Assembly: GCA_903841915.1 (NCBI GenBank) | Contig: CAIMKO010000418.1 | Span: forward strand, 1 to 17,891 | DNA: 17,891 nucleotides | Direction of reading: 5' to 3' | Origin: an uncultured Chitinophagaceae bacterium | GTDB lineage: Bacteria; Bacteroidota; Bacteroidia; Chitinophagales; Chitinophagaceae | In this document: one piece after another, positions 1 to 7,498 of the stretch | How positions within the stretch are numbered: the stretch's first letter is position 1 | Layout: each line of letters begins with the position of its first letter | Notes under the pieces: generated by a model | Databases searched by the model: none | Told to the model about the DNA's origin: nothing | Seen by the model: the letters and a program-made list of their open reading frames with translations, nothing else | Program-made: the position numbers and the translations under genes

Positions 1-586
1 CAAAACCCATTGACTGTAGTGGAAGTAATTCTTTTGCAGGTTGCTTAAAAAAATTAGAAAAATATTTTTCTGTTGGAAAAGCCTTTAAATGAAAGTCGAG
101 CAATCGTGCCTTCCATTTTTTACTATAAGGCGTGAAAATGGTGTAGGGCAACCCGTCATCTTTAGTTACTTCTATTTTTTCAAAGATCACCTGATCTTTA
201 AAAGAATGAAATGTTGCATGATGTTGTTGCAATAATTTTCCGATCGTGGTATCTCTATCAATCGCATATTGCTCATAATCATGATTGGCAAATACTTTTT
301 CTATCTGATATTGTTCAGTTAATTTCTCAAATACTTCTATTGGCGTTGAGTAAAATGTTTCCAATGTACTGCCAATCTTAATCAGTGCGGTTTGTATTTC
401 AGCTAAAGCCGAATGAATGAATTGAACCCTTTTATCAGTTTTTTCTTCCAAATCATCCAGAATATTTTTATCAAAAATAAAAATGGGGATGACCGGATTG
501 GCTTCTTTTAAAGCATAATACAAAGCCGCATTGTCTTGCAGTCGTAAATCCCTTCTGAACCACATGATATTGATGCGTGGTTTCAT
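1..586 (-). CDS. Deoxyribodipyrimidine photolyase / cryptochrome family protein, N-terminal part (cut by window edge)
   Basis: This is the first 195 codons of a photolyase/cryptochrome protein; the rest lies beyond the window's left edge. It opens with MKPRINIMWFRRDLRLQDN, and the WFRRDLRLxDN motif is the hallmark of the N-terminal alpha/beta antenna-binding domain. A Rossmann-like pattern follows (PVIPIFIFD near residues 31-39, then VFANHDYEQYAIDRD, then FTPYSKKWK around residue 160). The FAD-binding helical domain and the tryptophans that would separate a CPD photolyase from a cryptochrome or (6-4) enzyme are not in the window, so the subclass is open. The expected role is light-driven repair of UV pyrimidine dimers in the cytoplasm. 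It starts at the ATG read from 586 down, 45 nt after the stop of the aminotransferase upstream on the same strand, so the two may be cotranscribed. Confidence 0.93.
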   Translation of the reverse strand, partial: MKPRINIMWFRRDLRLQDNAALYYALKEANPVIPIFIFDKNILDDLEEKTDKRVQFIHSALAEIQTALIKIGSTLETFYSTPIEVFEKLTEQYQIEKVFANHDYEQYAIDRDTTIGKLLQQHHATFHSFKDQVIFEKIEVTKDDGLPYTIFTPYSKKWKARLLDFHLKAFPTEKYFSNFFKQPAKELLPLQSMGF

Positions 587-631
587 AAATCCTATTTGTT
601 TGAAAGAAAAACAAGAAATAGAAGAAAAGGT

Positions 632-1483
632 TTACTGGTATAAGGGAAGAATGTATTTTTTATGCAGTATTCCTGCCAGTTGAGTTTCGTAACTACTTTT
701 CCCAATTTCTTTTACCCACCGGATACCACGAACAGTATTTGTCAAAAATACTTCCGACGACTCTAACAATTCATTGACTGTGATTGAAGTTTCTTCAATA
801 GGCATTCCTTCCTCTTTCATGCATTTCAATAAATATTTTCTGGTCACGCCTGCAATACAGCCTTCCGTTAGCGCAGGTGTTTTAATGATACCGTCTTTTA
901 TCAGGAATACATTTGCAAGGGTTGTATCAGCAATTTTGTCGTATGGATTCAATAATATAACGTCATTCAATTTTTGTTCTTTTGCCCATAAAGCGCCCAT
1001 TACATAGCAGAGAAAATTATTGCTTTTAATATGTGAAAAATCATCACATATTTTCCTTGATTTTGTATAAACATCCATCACTAACCCATTTTCATTCATT
1101 TTATTATTGCTTAGGTTCAAATCCCATGATTGAATAAGATAGTTAGGATTATTATTTTCCGCTTCGTACAAACCACCATTACCTCTTGAAATAGTTATTC
1201 GGATCCTTGCAGATCTTTTATGTTTATTCTTCTTTACCAATTCCATCACTTCGTTTTTAAATGCATCACTTATAAAATAACCGGGTTTATCGAAATGTAA
1301 TGTTTGCAGAGATGAAAATAAACGTTCCAAATGATAGGCTTCGAGAATGATTTTTCCATTGACCATTTTCATGGTTTCGAAACAACCGTCACCATATCTG
1401 AATGAACGGTTATCGGGAGAAATAAGTAGCTTATCATTTCGAAGAACCTTGCCGTTGAAATTTAAAAAACCTTCCGTATGCAT
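632..1483 (-). CDS. Class IV PLP-dependent aminotransferase, aminodeoxychorismate lyase-like
   Basis: A 283-residue fold-type IV PLP enzyme. The N-terminal SFRYGDGCFETMK (residues 27-39) matches the YGDGxFET motif of the family. The PLP-binding lysine is K153 in HIKSNNFL, and FLTNTVRGIRWV (about residues 246-257) resembles the FxTNSxxGixPV stretch of 4-amino-4-deoxychorismate lyase (PabC). PabC splits aminodeoxychorismate into p-aminobenzoate and pyruvate for folate synthesis. Branched-chain and D-amino acid aminotransferases share the fold and cannot be excluded. Odd point: the usual GxVxExxxxNxF segment reads DKIADTTLANVF (182-193), so the glutamate expected to contact the PLP pyridine nitrogen is D186 and the glycine is D182. 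The start diverges from the Nif3 gene with 49 bp between them. Family assignment is firm, substrate is inferred. Confidence 0.88.
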   Translation of the reverse strand: MHTEGFLNFNGKVLRNDKLLISPDNRSFRYGDGCFETMKMVNGKIILEAYHLERLFSSLQTLHFDKPGYFISDAFKNEVMELVKKNKHKRSARIRITISRGNGGLYEAENNNPNYLIQSWDLNLSNNKMNENGLVMDVYTKSRKICDDFSHIKSNNFLCYVMGALWAKEQKLNDVILLNPYDKIADTTLANVFLIKDGIIKTPALTEGCIAGVTRKYLLKCMKEEGMPIEETSITVNELLESSEVFLTNTVRGIRWVKEIGKSSYETQLAGILHKKYILPLYQ

Positions 1484-1532
1484 TGTCTAAAATAGTTTGT
1501 GTTAAATTAGCAGAATAATAAGATTTACAGGT

Positions 1533-2630
1533 ATGAAGGTTGCAGAAATAATCGAAACACTTGAAAAAATTTCACCAACGGTATATCAGGAAAGTTATGA
1601 TAACTGTGGACTTATTATCGGCAAGCCTGATTGGGAATGTACCGGAATTCTTTGTACACTGGATGCAACTGAAGAAGTGATACTTGAAGCGAAAGCCAAA
1701 GGCTGCAATTTAGTAGTGTCCCATCATCCTATTATTTTCAGTGGATTGAAAAAGATCAATGGAAAAAACTATGTGGAGAATGCTGTTATCACATCAATTA
1801 AAAATGATATTGCAGTTTATGCTATTCATACAAATTTGGATAATGTGATACATGGAGTGAACGGGAAGATGGCTGATGCATTAGGCTTGATCAACAGAAG
1901 GATTTTGTTGCCAAAATCAAATCTCTTAATGAAACTTTTCACTTTCGTTCCTGTCGAATATGGAGAAAAAATAAAGTCTGCCATTTTTGAAGCGGGTGCC
2001 GGGAATATCGGTGATTACAGCGAATGCAGTTTCAGTACTGAGGGAACCGGAACTTTCCGTGCCGGTGAGAAAACCAATGCTTTTGTGGGCGAAATAGGCC
2101 AAACGCATCATGAAAAAGAGTTAAAAATTGAAGTTATTTTTCCGGTATTCCTTCAAAATAAGGTAGTTGAAGCACTTATTGCAGCTCACCCCTATGAAGA
2201 AGTGGCTTACGACCTAATCGCCCTTGAGAATAAGTTTGAAGTAAATGGTAGCGGTTTAATTGCCGAATTACCGGAAACAATGGACGAAATGACATTTTTG
2301 GCTAAGATCAGGGCTGTGTTTGGCTTACAAGCCATAAAACACACGAATTTATTGGGCAAAAAAATTAAAAAAGTAGCCATTTGCGGCGGTTCAGGAAGCT
2401 TTTTGATCAGTAATGCTTTAAGGGCAAGGGCCGATTTTTATCTCACTTCAGACGTGAAATACCATGAATTTTTCGATGCTGAAGGCAAAATGGTGATCGC
2501 CGACATTGGCCATTGGGAGAGTGAGCAGTTCACCACCGATTTATTGATTGGTGTTTTGAAGGCAAATTTCCCTACCTTTGCCGTCCTCAAAAGTGAGGTA
2601 AGAACCAATCCCGTTCAGTACTTTTTATAG
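1533..2630 (+). CDS. Nif3-like dinuclear metal center protein (YqfO type, with inserted domain)
   Basis: A 365-residue NIF3/YbgI-family protein of the long YqfO type. Metal-ligand motifs are visible: SHHPIIF (H64, H65), AIHTNLDN (H99, D103) and DIGHWESE near the C-terminus (H327, E329). Together these form the dinuclear metal site of this family, which assembles as toroidal hexamers. Residues about 131-235, which include AAHPYEEVAYDL, are the PII/CutA-like domain inserted between the two halves in YqfO proteins; short YbgI proteins (about 250 residues) lack it. Annotation pipelines often call the family GTP cyclohydrolase 1 type 2, but the physiological role is not settled and I do not assign a reaction. 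It probably heads a plus-strand unit with the zinc-ribbon gene 94 nt downstream. Confidence 0.93.
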   Translation: MKVAEIIETLEKISPTVYQESYDNCGLIIGKPDWECTGILCTLDATEEVILEAKAKGCNLVVSHHPIIFSGLKKINGKNYVENAVITSIKNDIAVYAIHTNLDNVIHGVNGKMADALGLINRRILLPKSNLLMKLFTFVPVEYGEKIKSAIFEAGAGNIGDYSECSFSTEGTGTFRAGEKTNAFVGEIGQTHHEKELKIEVIFPVFLQNKVVEALIAAHPYEEVAYDLIALENKFEVNGSGLIAELPETMDEMTFLAKIRAVFGLQAIKHTNLLGKKIKKVAICGGSGSFLISNALRARADFYLTSDVKYHEFFDAEGKMVIADIGHWESEQFTTDLLIGVLKANFPTFAVLKSEVRTNPVQYFL

Positions 2631-2724
2631 CAAAATAAGTGCAAAATGTACCAGTGAGCGATACAAAAGTCGCCCCATCGAACAGAGGTTAAACAATTAA
2701 AATTCGTAAATCATAAATATACTT

Positions 2725-3483
2725 ATGGCTACAGTTAACAAAGACTACAGCGTTGAAGAAAAATTAGTTGGCTTGATCAAATTGCAAAAAATTGACAGCA
2801 AGCTTGATGAAATTGAAATTCTGAAAGGCGAATTGCCCATGGAAGTTAGTGATCTGGAAGATGAGATCACCGGTTTAAACAGTCGACGTACACGTATTGA
2901 AGAAGAAATTAACGGTATCACTGAATTCATTGAAGGAAAGAAAAATTTAATGAAGGAAAGTGAAGCCCTGATCAAAAAATACGAAAAGCAAAGTGATAAT
3001 GTTAAGAACAGCCGTGAGTTTGAAGCTATTTCCAAAGAAATGGAAATGCAACAGCTCGAAATTAAGCTGGCTGAAAAACATATACGTGATGCGAATGAAG
3101 AGTTGGGTGAAAAAGTAAAAGCCTTAGAAATCGCAAAAAAGCAGATCGGTGTTAAAGAAGGTGTGCTCAATCATAAGAAAGGTGAATTGGAAAAAATCAT
3201 TGTAGATACAGAAAAAGAAGAGAAACATTTCAAAAAAATAAGTGATGCTGCTCGTGAAGGCATTGATGAACGTTTGATGTACAGCTACGATCGTATCCGC
3301 AAAAGCTACCGCAATGGGTTGGCTGTTGTACCGGTTGAGCGTGATGCCTGTGGTGGTTGTTTTAACAGCATTCCTCCTCAACGTCAGAGCGAGATCCGTT
3401 TACACAAGAAAGTGATCGTTTGCGAGAACTGCGGACGTATTTTAGTTGATGCTGATCTGAATGATAGTGTTGCTGTAAAGTAA
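2725..3483 (+). CDS. Coiled-coil protein with C-terminal C4 zinc ribbon (CT398/DUF164 type)
   Basis: A 252-residue protein in two parts. Residues about 11-190 are almost entirely charged Glu/Lys heptad-like sequence and should form a long antiparallel coiled-coil hairpin. Residues about 205-242 hold a zinc ribbon with CGGC (C209, C212) and CENC (C233, C236), separated by a basic stretch containing PPQRQSEIR. This matches the C4-type zinc-ribbon family typified by Chlamydia CT398. The function is not firmly known; links to sigma-54 or to nucleic-acid binding have been proposed for relatives, and none is evident here. No signal peptide, so cytoplasmic. The gene lies 94 nt after the Nif3-like gene and ends 22 nt before a strong hairpin terminator, so the two genes form a likely operon. 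Confidence 0.9.
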   Translation: MATVNKDYSVEEKLVGLIKLQKIDSKLDEIEILKGELPMEVSDLEDEITGLNSRRTRIEEEINGITEFIEGKKNLMKESEALIKKYEKQSDNVKNSREFEAISKEMEMQQLEIKLAEKHIRDANEELGEKVKALEIAKKQIGVKEGVLNHKKGELEKIIVDTEKEEKHFKKISDAAREGIDERLMYSYDRIRKSYRNGLAVVPVERDACGGCFNSIPPQRQSEIRLHKKVIVCENCGRILVDADLNDSVAVK

Positions 3484-3505
3484 TACTTAACAATATTTTG
3501 TTCCC

Positions 3506-3540
3506 GAAGGGCTTTCATTTGAAAGCCCTTCTTTATTTTC
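3506..3540 (+). terminator. Intrinsic terminator after the zinc-ribbon gene
   Basis: A perfect 11-bp stem, GAAGGGCTTTC (3506-3516) with GAAAGCCCTTC (3521-3531), closes on an ATTT loop and runs into a T-rich tail (3532-3540). It sits 22 nt after the zinc-ribbon stop codon. Its tail ends only 6 nt before the ATG of the next plus-strand gene. Confidence 0.93.
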
Positions 3541-3546
3541 GGGGTA

Positions 3547-5037
3547 ATGAAGAAGAAGATCCTCATTTTTATGCTTTTGTTTTTTGTGCTTACGAAAGTG
3601 AATGCAGAAAAAGTATATGAATTCAATTCATTATGCCAGCAAGCTTACAAAGAGATCACACAATTGAAATTGAATAACGGGCAGGCGTTACTGGAGAAAG
3701 CCAAAAAACAAAATCCCGATAATTTAATCCCACTCGTTTTAGAAAGTTATATTGATTTTTTTGTCTTATTCTTCAATGAAGATCCAGCTGAGTATAAAAT
3801 AAGAAGGCCCAAAATTGAAGAAAGGATCATTTTATTAAAAGATGGGCCTGCATCCTCTCCATTTCATGATTTTAGTTTGAGTGTGGTATATCTGCACAAA
3901 GCCCTTATATCCATAAAACTTGGAGAGATGTGGTCTGCGGGATGGGATATAAAAAGAGCCTATCAGCATATAAAAGAAAATAAAAAAACCTTCCCCACAT
4001 TTGCACCGAACGACCTGATCTATGGCGGGCTTCAGGCTGCAATTGGCACTATTCCCAAAGGATACAGATGGCTTACCAATTTACTAGGCATGAAGGGTTC
4101 TGTAACAGAAGGGATCAAGCTCGTGAAAAATTTTGAAAGCAGTAATGACCCCTGGGCTAGATTGATGAACAATGAAAGTATGTTCATGTATTGTTACCTG
4201 ATGTTTTATCTGGAAAATAAAAAGGATGAGGCGCTACAATATCTAAAAGACAAGAAGCCTGATCTTGTGAATAATCATTTGATTGCTTATGCAGCTGCAA
4301 ATCTGAACAAGAATAATAGGCAAACAGAAATAGCAAAACACATTGTTCTCAACAGAAATAAATCACCCGAATATCTAGTAACAGGGATATGGGATTATGA
4401 AATGGGTTATGCTAAACTGCATCACTTGGAAACACCGGAAGCGATACAATATTTAGAAAAATTCATTGCAAATTTCAAGGGACAATTTTATTTGAAAGAT
4501 GTGTATCAAAAGCTAAGCTGGGCTTATTATCTACAAGGGAATACTGTAGCTGCACAAAACAGCAGAAAGTACATTTTGAATAAAGGTTCCTTAGATTCGG
4601 ATGCTGATAAATTAGCATTGAAAGAAGCCAAAAGTGGCAAGTGGCCTAATATGATCTTATTGAAAGCTAGGCTTTTAAATGATGGCGGATATAACAAAGA
4701 AGCTTTACAGTTATTCAGCAATAAAACCATTGATAGTTTTTCAAAAGAAGAAGATAAATTAGAATTTACTTATAGACTTGGAAGAGTGTATGACGACCTG
4801 CAACAAGATCAGGAAGCAATTAAAAATTATGTTACAGCCATTCAGCTTGGTGAAAAAAGCACCGAATATTATGCATCCCGCGCAGCTTTGCAAGTTGGGA
4901 ATATATATGAACGACAGGGCAATAAAATACTGGCCATTACTTATTATAAAAAATGTATGGAAATGGATGACCATGATTATAAAAATTCTTTGGACCAAAA
5001 AGCCAAGAGCGGTATTGCGAGATGCAAGGGAGAATAA
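3547..5037 (+). CDS. Secreted tetratricopeptide-repeat protein
   Basis: A 496-residue protein with a clear Sec signal peptide: MKKK, a hydrophobic core (residues 5-17), then VNA before E21 as a signal peptidase I site. There is no lipobox cysteine, so it is probably periplasmic. The mature part is helical; the C-terminal 100 residues carry recognisable TPR units (LGRVYDDLQQDQEAIKNYVTAIQLG, split over residues about 415-440, then VGNIYERQGNKILAITYYKK). Residues 120-330 look like degenerate helical repeats. TPR arrays usually mediate protein contacts; no catalytic motif is visible and I assign no specific role. The start is fixed by the signal peptide, although it lies just 6 nt past a terminator tail. 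recN follows after 25 nt, so cotranscription is likely. Confidence 0.85.
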   Translation: MKKKILIFMLLFFVLTKVNAEKVYEFNSLCQQAYKEITQLKLNNGQALLEKAKKQNPDNLIPLVLESYIDFFVLFFNEDPAEYKIRRPKIEERIILLKDGPASSPFHDFSLSVVYLHKALISIKLGEMWSAGWDIKRAYQHIKENKKTFPTFAPNDLIYGGLQAAIGTIPKGYRWLTNLLGMKGSVTEGIKLVKNFESSNDPWARLMNNESMFMYCYLMFYLENKKDEALQYLKDKKPDLVNNHLIAYAAANLNKNNRQTEIAKHIVLNRNKSPEYLVTGIWDYEMGYAKLHHLETPEAIQYLEKFIANFKGQFYLKDVYQKLSWAYYLQGNTVAAQNSRKYILNKGSLDSDADKLALKEAKSGKWPNMILLKARLLNDGGYNKEALQLFSNKTIDSFSKEEDKLEFTYRLGRVYDDLQQDQEAIKNYVTAIQLGEKSTEYYASRAALQVGNIYERQGNKILAITYYKKCMEMDDHDYKNSLDQKAKSGIARCKGE

Positions 5038-5062
5038 CTTAATTTGCAGTCAGTAATAATTT

Positions 5063-6718
5063 ATGCTTAAGAAATTAAACATACAGAACTATGCCATCAT
5101 TGATGAGATCGAAATTAATTTTTCGCCTCAACTGAATATTATTACCGGAGAAACAGGTGCCGGTAAAAGTATTTTAATGGGTGCTTTGAGTTTGATCCTT
5201 GGCGAAAGAGCCGACACTTCTGTTTTATTAAGAACAGATAAAAAATGTTTTATAGAAGGCATCTTCAGCATTGAGACAAAAAAAGAAGTGAGGCAATTTT
5301 TAGAAGAAAATGAATTGGATGCAGATGATGAATTGGTTTTAAGAAGAGAAATAGCAGCCACTGGCAAATCCAGAGCATTCATTAACGATACACCCGCCAC
5401 TTTGCAGCAATTAAAACAATTGGCTTCATTATTGGTTGACCTGCATCAACAATTTGATTCATTAGAATTGGGCGACAGTGATTTTCAACGCGAAGTAGTT
5501 GATGCCTTAGCCAATAATCAGGAATCAGTTCAGTCTTACCAAACCCTTTACAGGAAATATTTACAGGGCAAAAAAGAGTTAACAGAATTGAAGGAAAAGA
5601 AAGCTTCTTTCAACAAAGAATTAGACTACCATCAATTTTTGTTTGATGAAATGAATGAAGTGAATTTGCAGGAAGACGAGCTTGAACATTTAGACAATGA
5701 ATTAAAATTATTAAGCAATTCCGAAGGTATCAAAACAACATTGGAAAAAGTTTATTTTGATCTGAATGAAAGTGATCGACCTGTTGTTCAACTTTTAAAA
5801 CAATTGGTAAATCAATTAAACTTTTATTCATCTTTTCATCCTGACCTGCAAACAGTAATTGACCGATTACAGTCTTCTCAAATTGAACTACAGGATATTG
5901 CAAATGAGATCAGCCACATCAATCATTCAGTACATTTTGACGAGAAACGAATTGAGTTCATTAATGAAAGAATGGCAGCAGGTTATAAATTACTGAAAAA
6001 ACATGGCGTGAGAACAACAGCTGAGTTATTAAAAATTCAAACCGATCTGGAACAAAAACTGCAGGCCGTTTTACATATTGACGATGCCATCATTTCAAAG
6101 GAAAAGGAAGTAAACATCTTATTGCAACAAGCTGAAGAGATTGCTGAAAAAATATCCATTGCAAGAAATAAAGAAGCGAGACCATTAGAACAAAAAGTAA
6201 ATGAATTATTGATACAGGTGGGAATGCCGAATGCAAAAATTAAAACCGCACTCAAATCCGGTGCTTTAAATGAGTTTGGCAAAGACAGTATTGAATTCTT
6301 ATTCGATGCCAATAAAAGCAACCGTTTTGAATCGATCAGGAAAGTAGCAAGCGGGGGGGAATTAAGCCGATTGATGTTATGTATCAAATCACTGGTTGCT
6401 CAATCCATCGACTTGCCCACAATGATCTTTGATGAAATTGATACAGGCATCAGCGGCGAAGCTGCTAAACAGGTTGGTATTATCATGAAAAGTCTTTCTT
6501 CCAATCGACAGATCATTTGTATTACACATCAGCCTCAGATCGCCGGTAAAGCCAATGCCCATTTCTTTGTGTATAAGGAAATTAAAAATGATGCGGTAAA
6601 AACCAATATCCGTTTATTGGGTCAGGATGAAAGAATAACCACTATCGCAAAAATGCTCAGCGGTGAAAAGCCTACTGCAGCTGCATTAGAGAATGCAAGA
6701 GAAATAATGATGAATTAG
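5063..6718 (+). CDS. recN: DNA repair protein RecN
   Basis: A 551-residue SMC-like ATPase, close to the length of E. coli RecN (553). It starts MLKKLNIQNYAIIDEIEINF, the typical RecN head. The Walker A is GETGAGKS (residues 29-36, K35), the ABC signature is ASGGELSRLM (from A429) and the Walker B is MIFDEID (D457, E458), followed by an ITHQPQIA H-loop. The middle (about 150-370) is a coiled coil, shorter than in true SMC proteins. RecN works in the cytoplasm in recombinational repair of double-strand breaks. A run of seven G's (6353-6359) encodes the two glycines of the signature motif. The gene follows the TPR gene by 25 nt. It converges on the response regulator with 90 bp between stops, in which I see no strong hairpin. 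Confidence 0.97.
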   Translation: MLKKLNIQNYAIIDEIEINFSPQLNIITGETGAGKSILMGALSLILGERADTSVLLRTDKKCFIEGIFSIETKKEVRQFLEENELDADDELVLRREIAATGKSRAFINDTPATLQQLKQLASLLVDLHQQFDSLELGDSDFQREVVDALANNQESVQSYQTLYRKYLQGKKELTELKEKKASFNKELDYHQFLFDEMNEVNLQEDELEHLDNELKLLSNSEGIKTTLEKVYFDLNESDRPVVQLLKQLVNQLNFYSSFHPDLQTVIDRLQSSQIELQDIANEISHINHSVHFDEKRIEFINERMAAGYKLLKKHGVRTTAELLKIQTDLEQKLQAVLHIDDAIISKEKEVNILLQQAEEIAEKISIARNKEARPLEQKVNELLIQVGMPNAKIKTALKSGALNEFGKDSIEFLFDANKSNRFESIRKVASGGELSRLMLCIKSLVAQSIDLPTMIFDEIDTGISGEAAKQVGIIMKSLSSNRQIICITHQPQIAGKANAHFFVYKEIKNDAVKTNIRLLGQDERITTIAKMLSGEKPTAAALENAREIMMN

Positions 6719-6808
6719 AGTTATTTCAGGATCTACGCGACTAAATTACCTGACATAAAGGGTGTGATACAACAAAAGAAGCTTAAACTGTTCGTAGAAG
6801 TCACAAAA

Positions 6809-7465
6809 TCAAACGATCCTATTTTTAATTGCCTTAGTAACAGCCTCAGTGCTACTATTTACGTGCAGCTTCTTGTAGATATTCTTGATATGTGTTTTAA
6901 CTGTTTCCAAAGTGATCATCATTGCATCAGCGATCATCTTATAGCTTTTCCCATCCACTAAATGCTGTAATAATTCTTTTTCTTTAGGTGTAAGTTTAAA
7001 ATCTTCCTGTTCAATAACCGGCATGTTAGTTTGAAAAAAATGTACCATTCTTTTTGCGACGGATGGCGACAAAGGCGAGCCGCCTTTATAGACATCCATT
7101 AATGCCTGCAATATTTGCGTGGATGAAGAATTCTTCAATAAATAACCGGAACCGCCGGAGCAGAGTGATTGAAATATTTTTTCGCTATCCTCGAACACAG
7201 TAAAAATTAAAATGGGGATCTCTGCAAATTCAGTTTTAACCAACTTCGTTGATTGAATGCCATTCATTCCCGGCATTTCAATATCCATCACAATAACATC
7301 TGTGGGAACATCTTTTAAACGCTGAATGATGTTTTTTGTATCAGGATAAGCAGCAACGCAGGTGAACTCTTCGGATGAACTTAATAAAAAATACAATGAA
7401 TCACGCAAATGATTATTGTCTTCAAAAATGGTGACCTTTATTTTTTCTTTCACAGATGGGCTCAT
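6809..7465 (-). CDS. NarL/FixJ-type response regulator (receiver + LuxR HTH)
   Basis: A 218-residue response regulator. The receiver domain covers residues about 9-125: acidic pair E15/D16 in FEDNN, phospho-acceptor D61 in VIVMDIEMPGMNG, T89 in ILIFTVFEDS and K111 in YLLKNSSS. A LuxR/GerE helix-turn-helix follows (about 157-215), with LTPKEKELLQHLVDGKSYK and ETVKTHIKNIYKKLHV. It should bind DNA after phosphorylation. The histidine kinase gene lies 33 nt upstream on the same strand and is almost surely its partner. Targets cannot be read from the window. All catalytic receiver residues are present. Confidence 0.95.
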   Translation of the reverse strand: MSPSVKEKIKVTIFEDNNHLRDSLYFLLSSSEEFTCVAAYPDTKNIIQRLKDVPTDVIVMDIEMPGMNGIQSTKLVKTEFAEIPILIFTVFEDSEKIFQSLCSGGSGYLLKNSSSTQILQALMDVYKGGSPLSPSVAKRMVHFFQTNMPVIEQEDFKLTPKEKELLQHLVDGKSYKMIADAMMITLETVKTHIKNIYKKLHVNSSTEAVTKAIKNRIV

Positions 7466-7498
7466 ACTATGGTGTAAATATCATTTAAAAGAATTAAT

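Noticed and set aside
592..623. Possible hairpin CTATTT...AAATAG between the aminotransferase and photolyase genes
   Set aside because: Only six A/T-rich pairs before a mismatch and no T tail on the minus strand. It is expected by chance at this base composition.
908..915. TACATTTG as a plus-strand promoter
   Set aside because: It is inside the aminotransferase coding region on the opposite strand, with no gene start following in the plus direction. It is explained by the codons for Ala-Asn-Val-Phe.
2745..3170. 141-codon minus-strand frame opposite the zinc-ribbon protein gene
   Set aside because: Its Ser/Phe/Ile-rich product is the expected antisense image of a Glu/Lys-rich coiled coil. 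The plus-strand gene has a clear domain and motif set.
4778..5056. 92-codon plus-strand frame overlapping the end of the TPR gene
   Set aside because: It lies in another frame within the TPR coding region and has no recognisable motif. The TPR frame continues with good repeat sequence to 5037.
6719..6808. Searched for a terminator or small RNA between convergent recN and the response regulator gene
   Set aside because: No stem above a few base pairs and no promoter-like boxes were seen.
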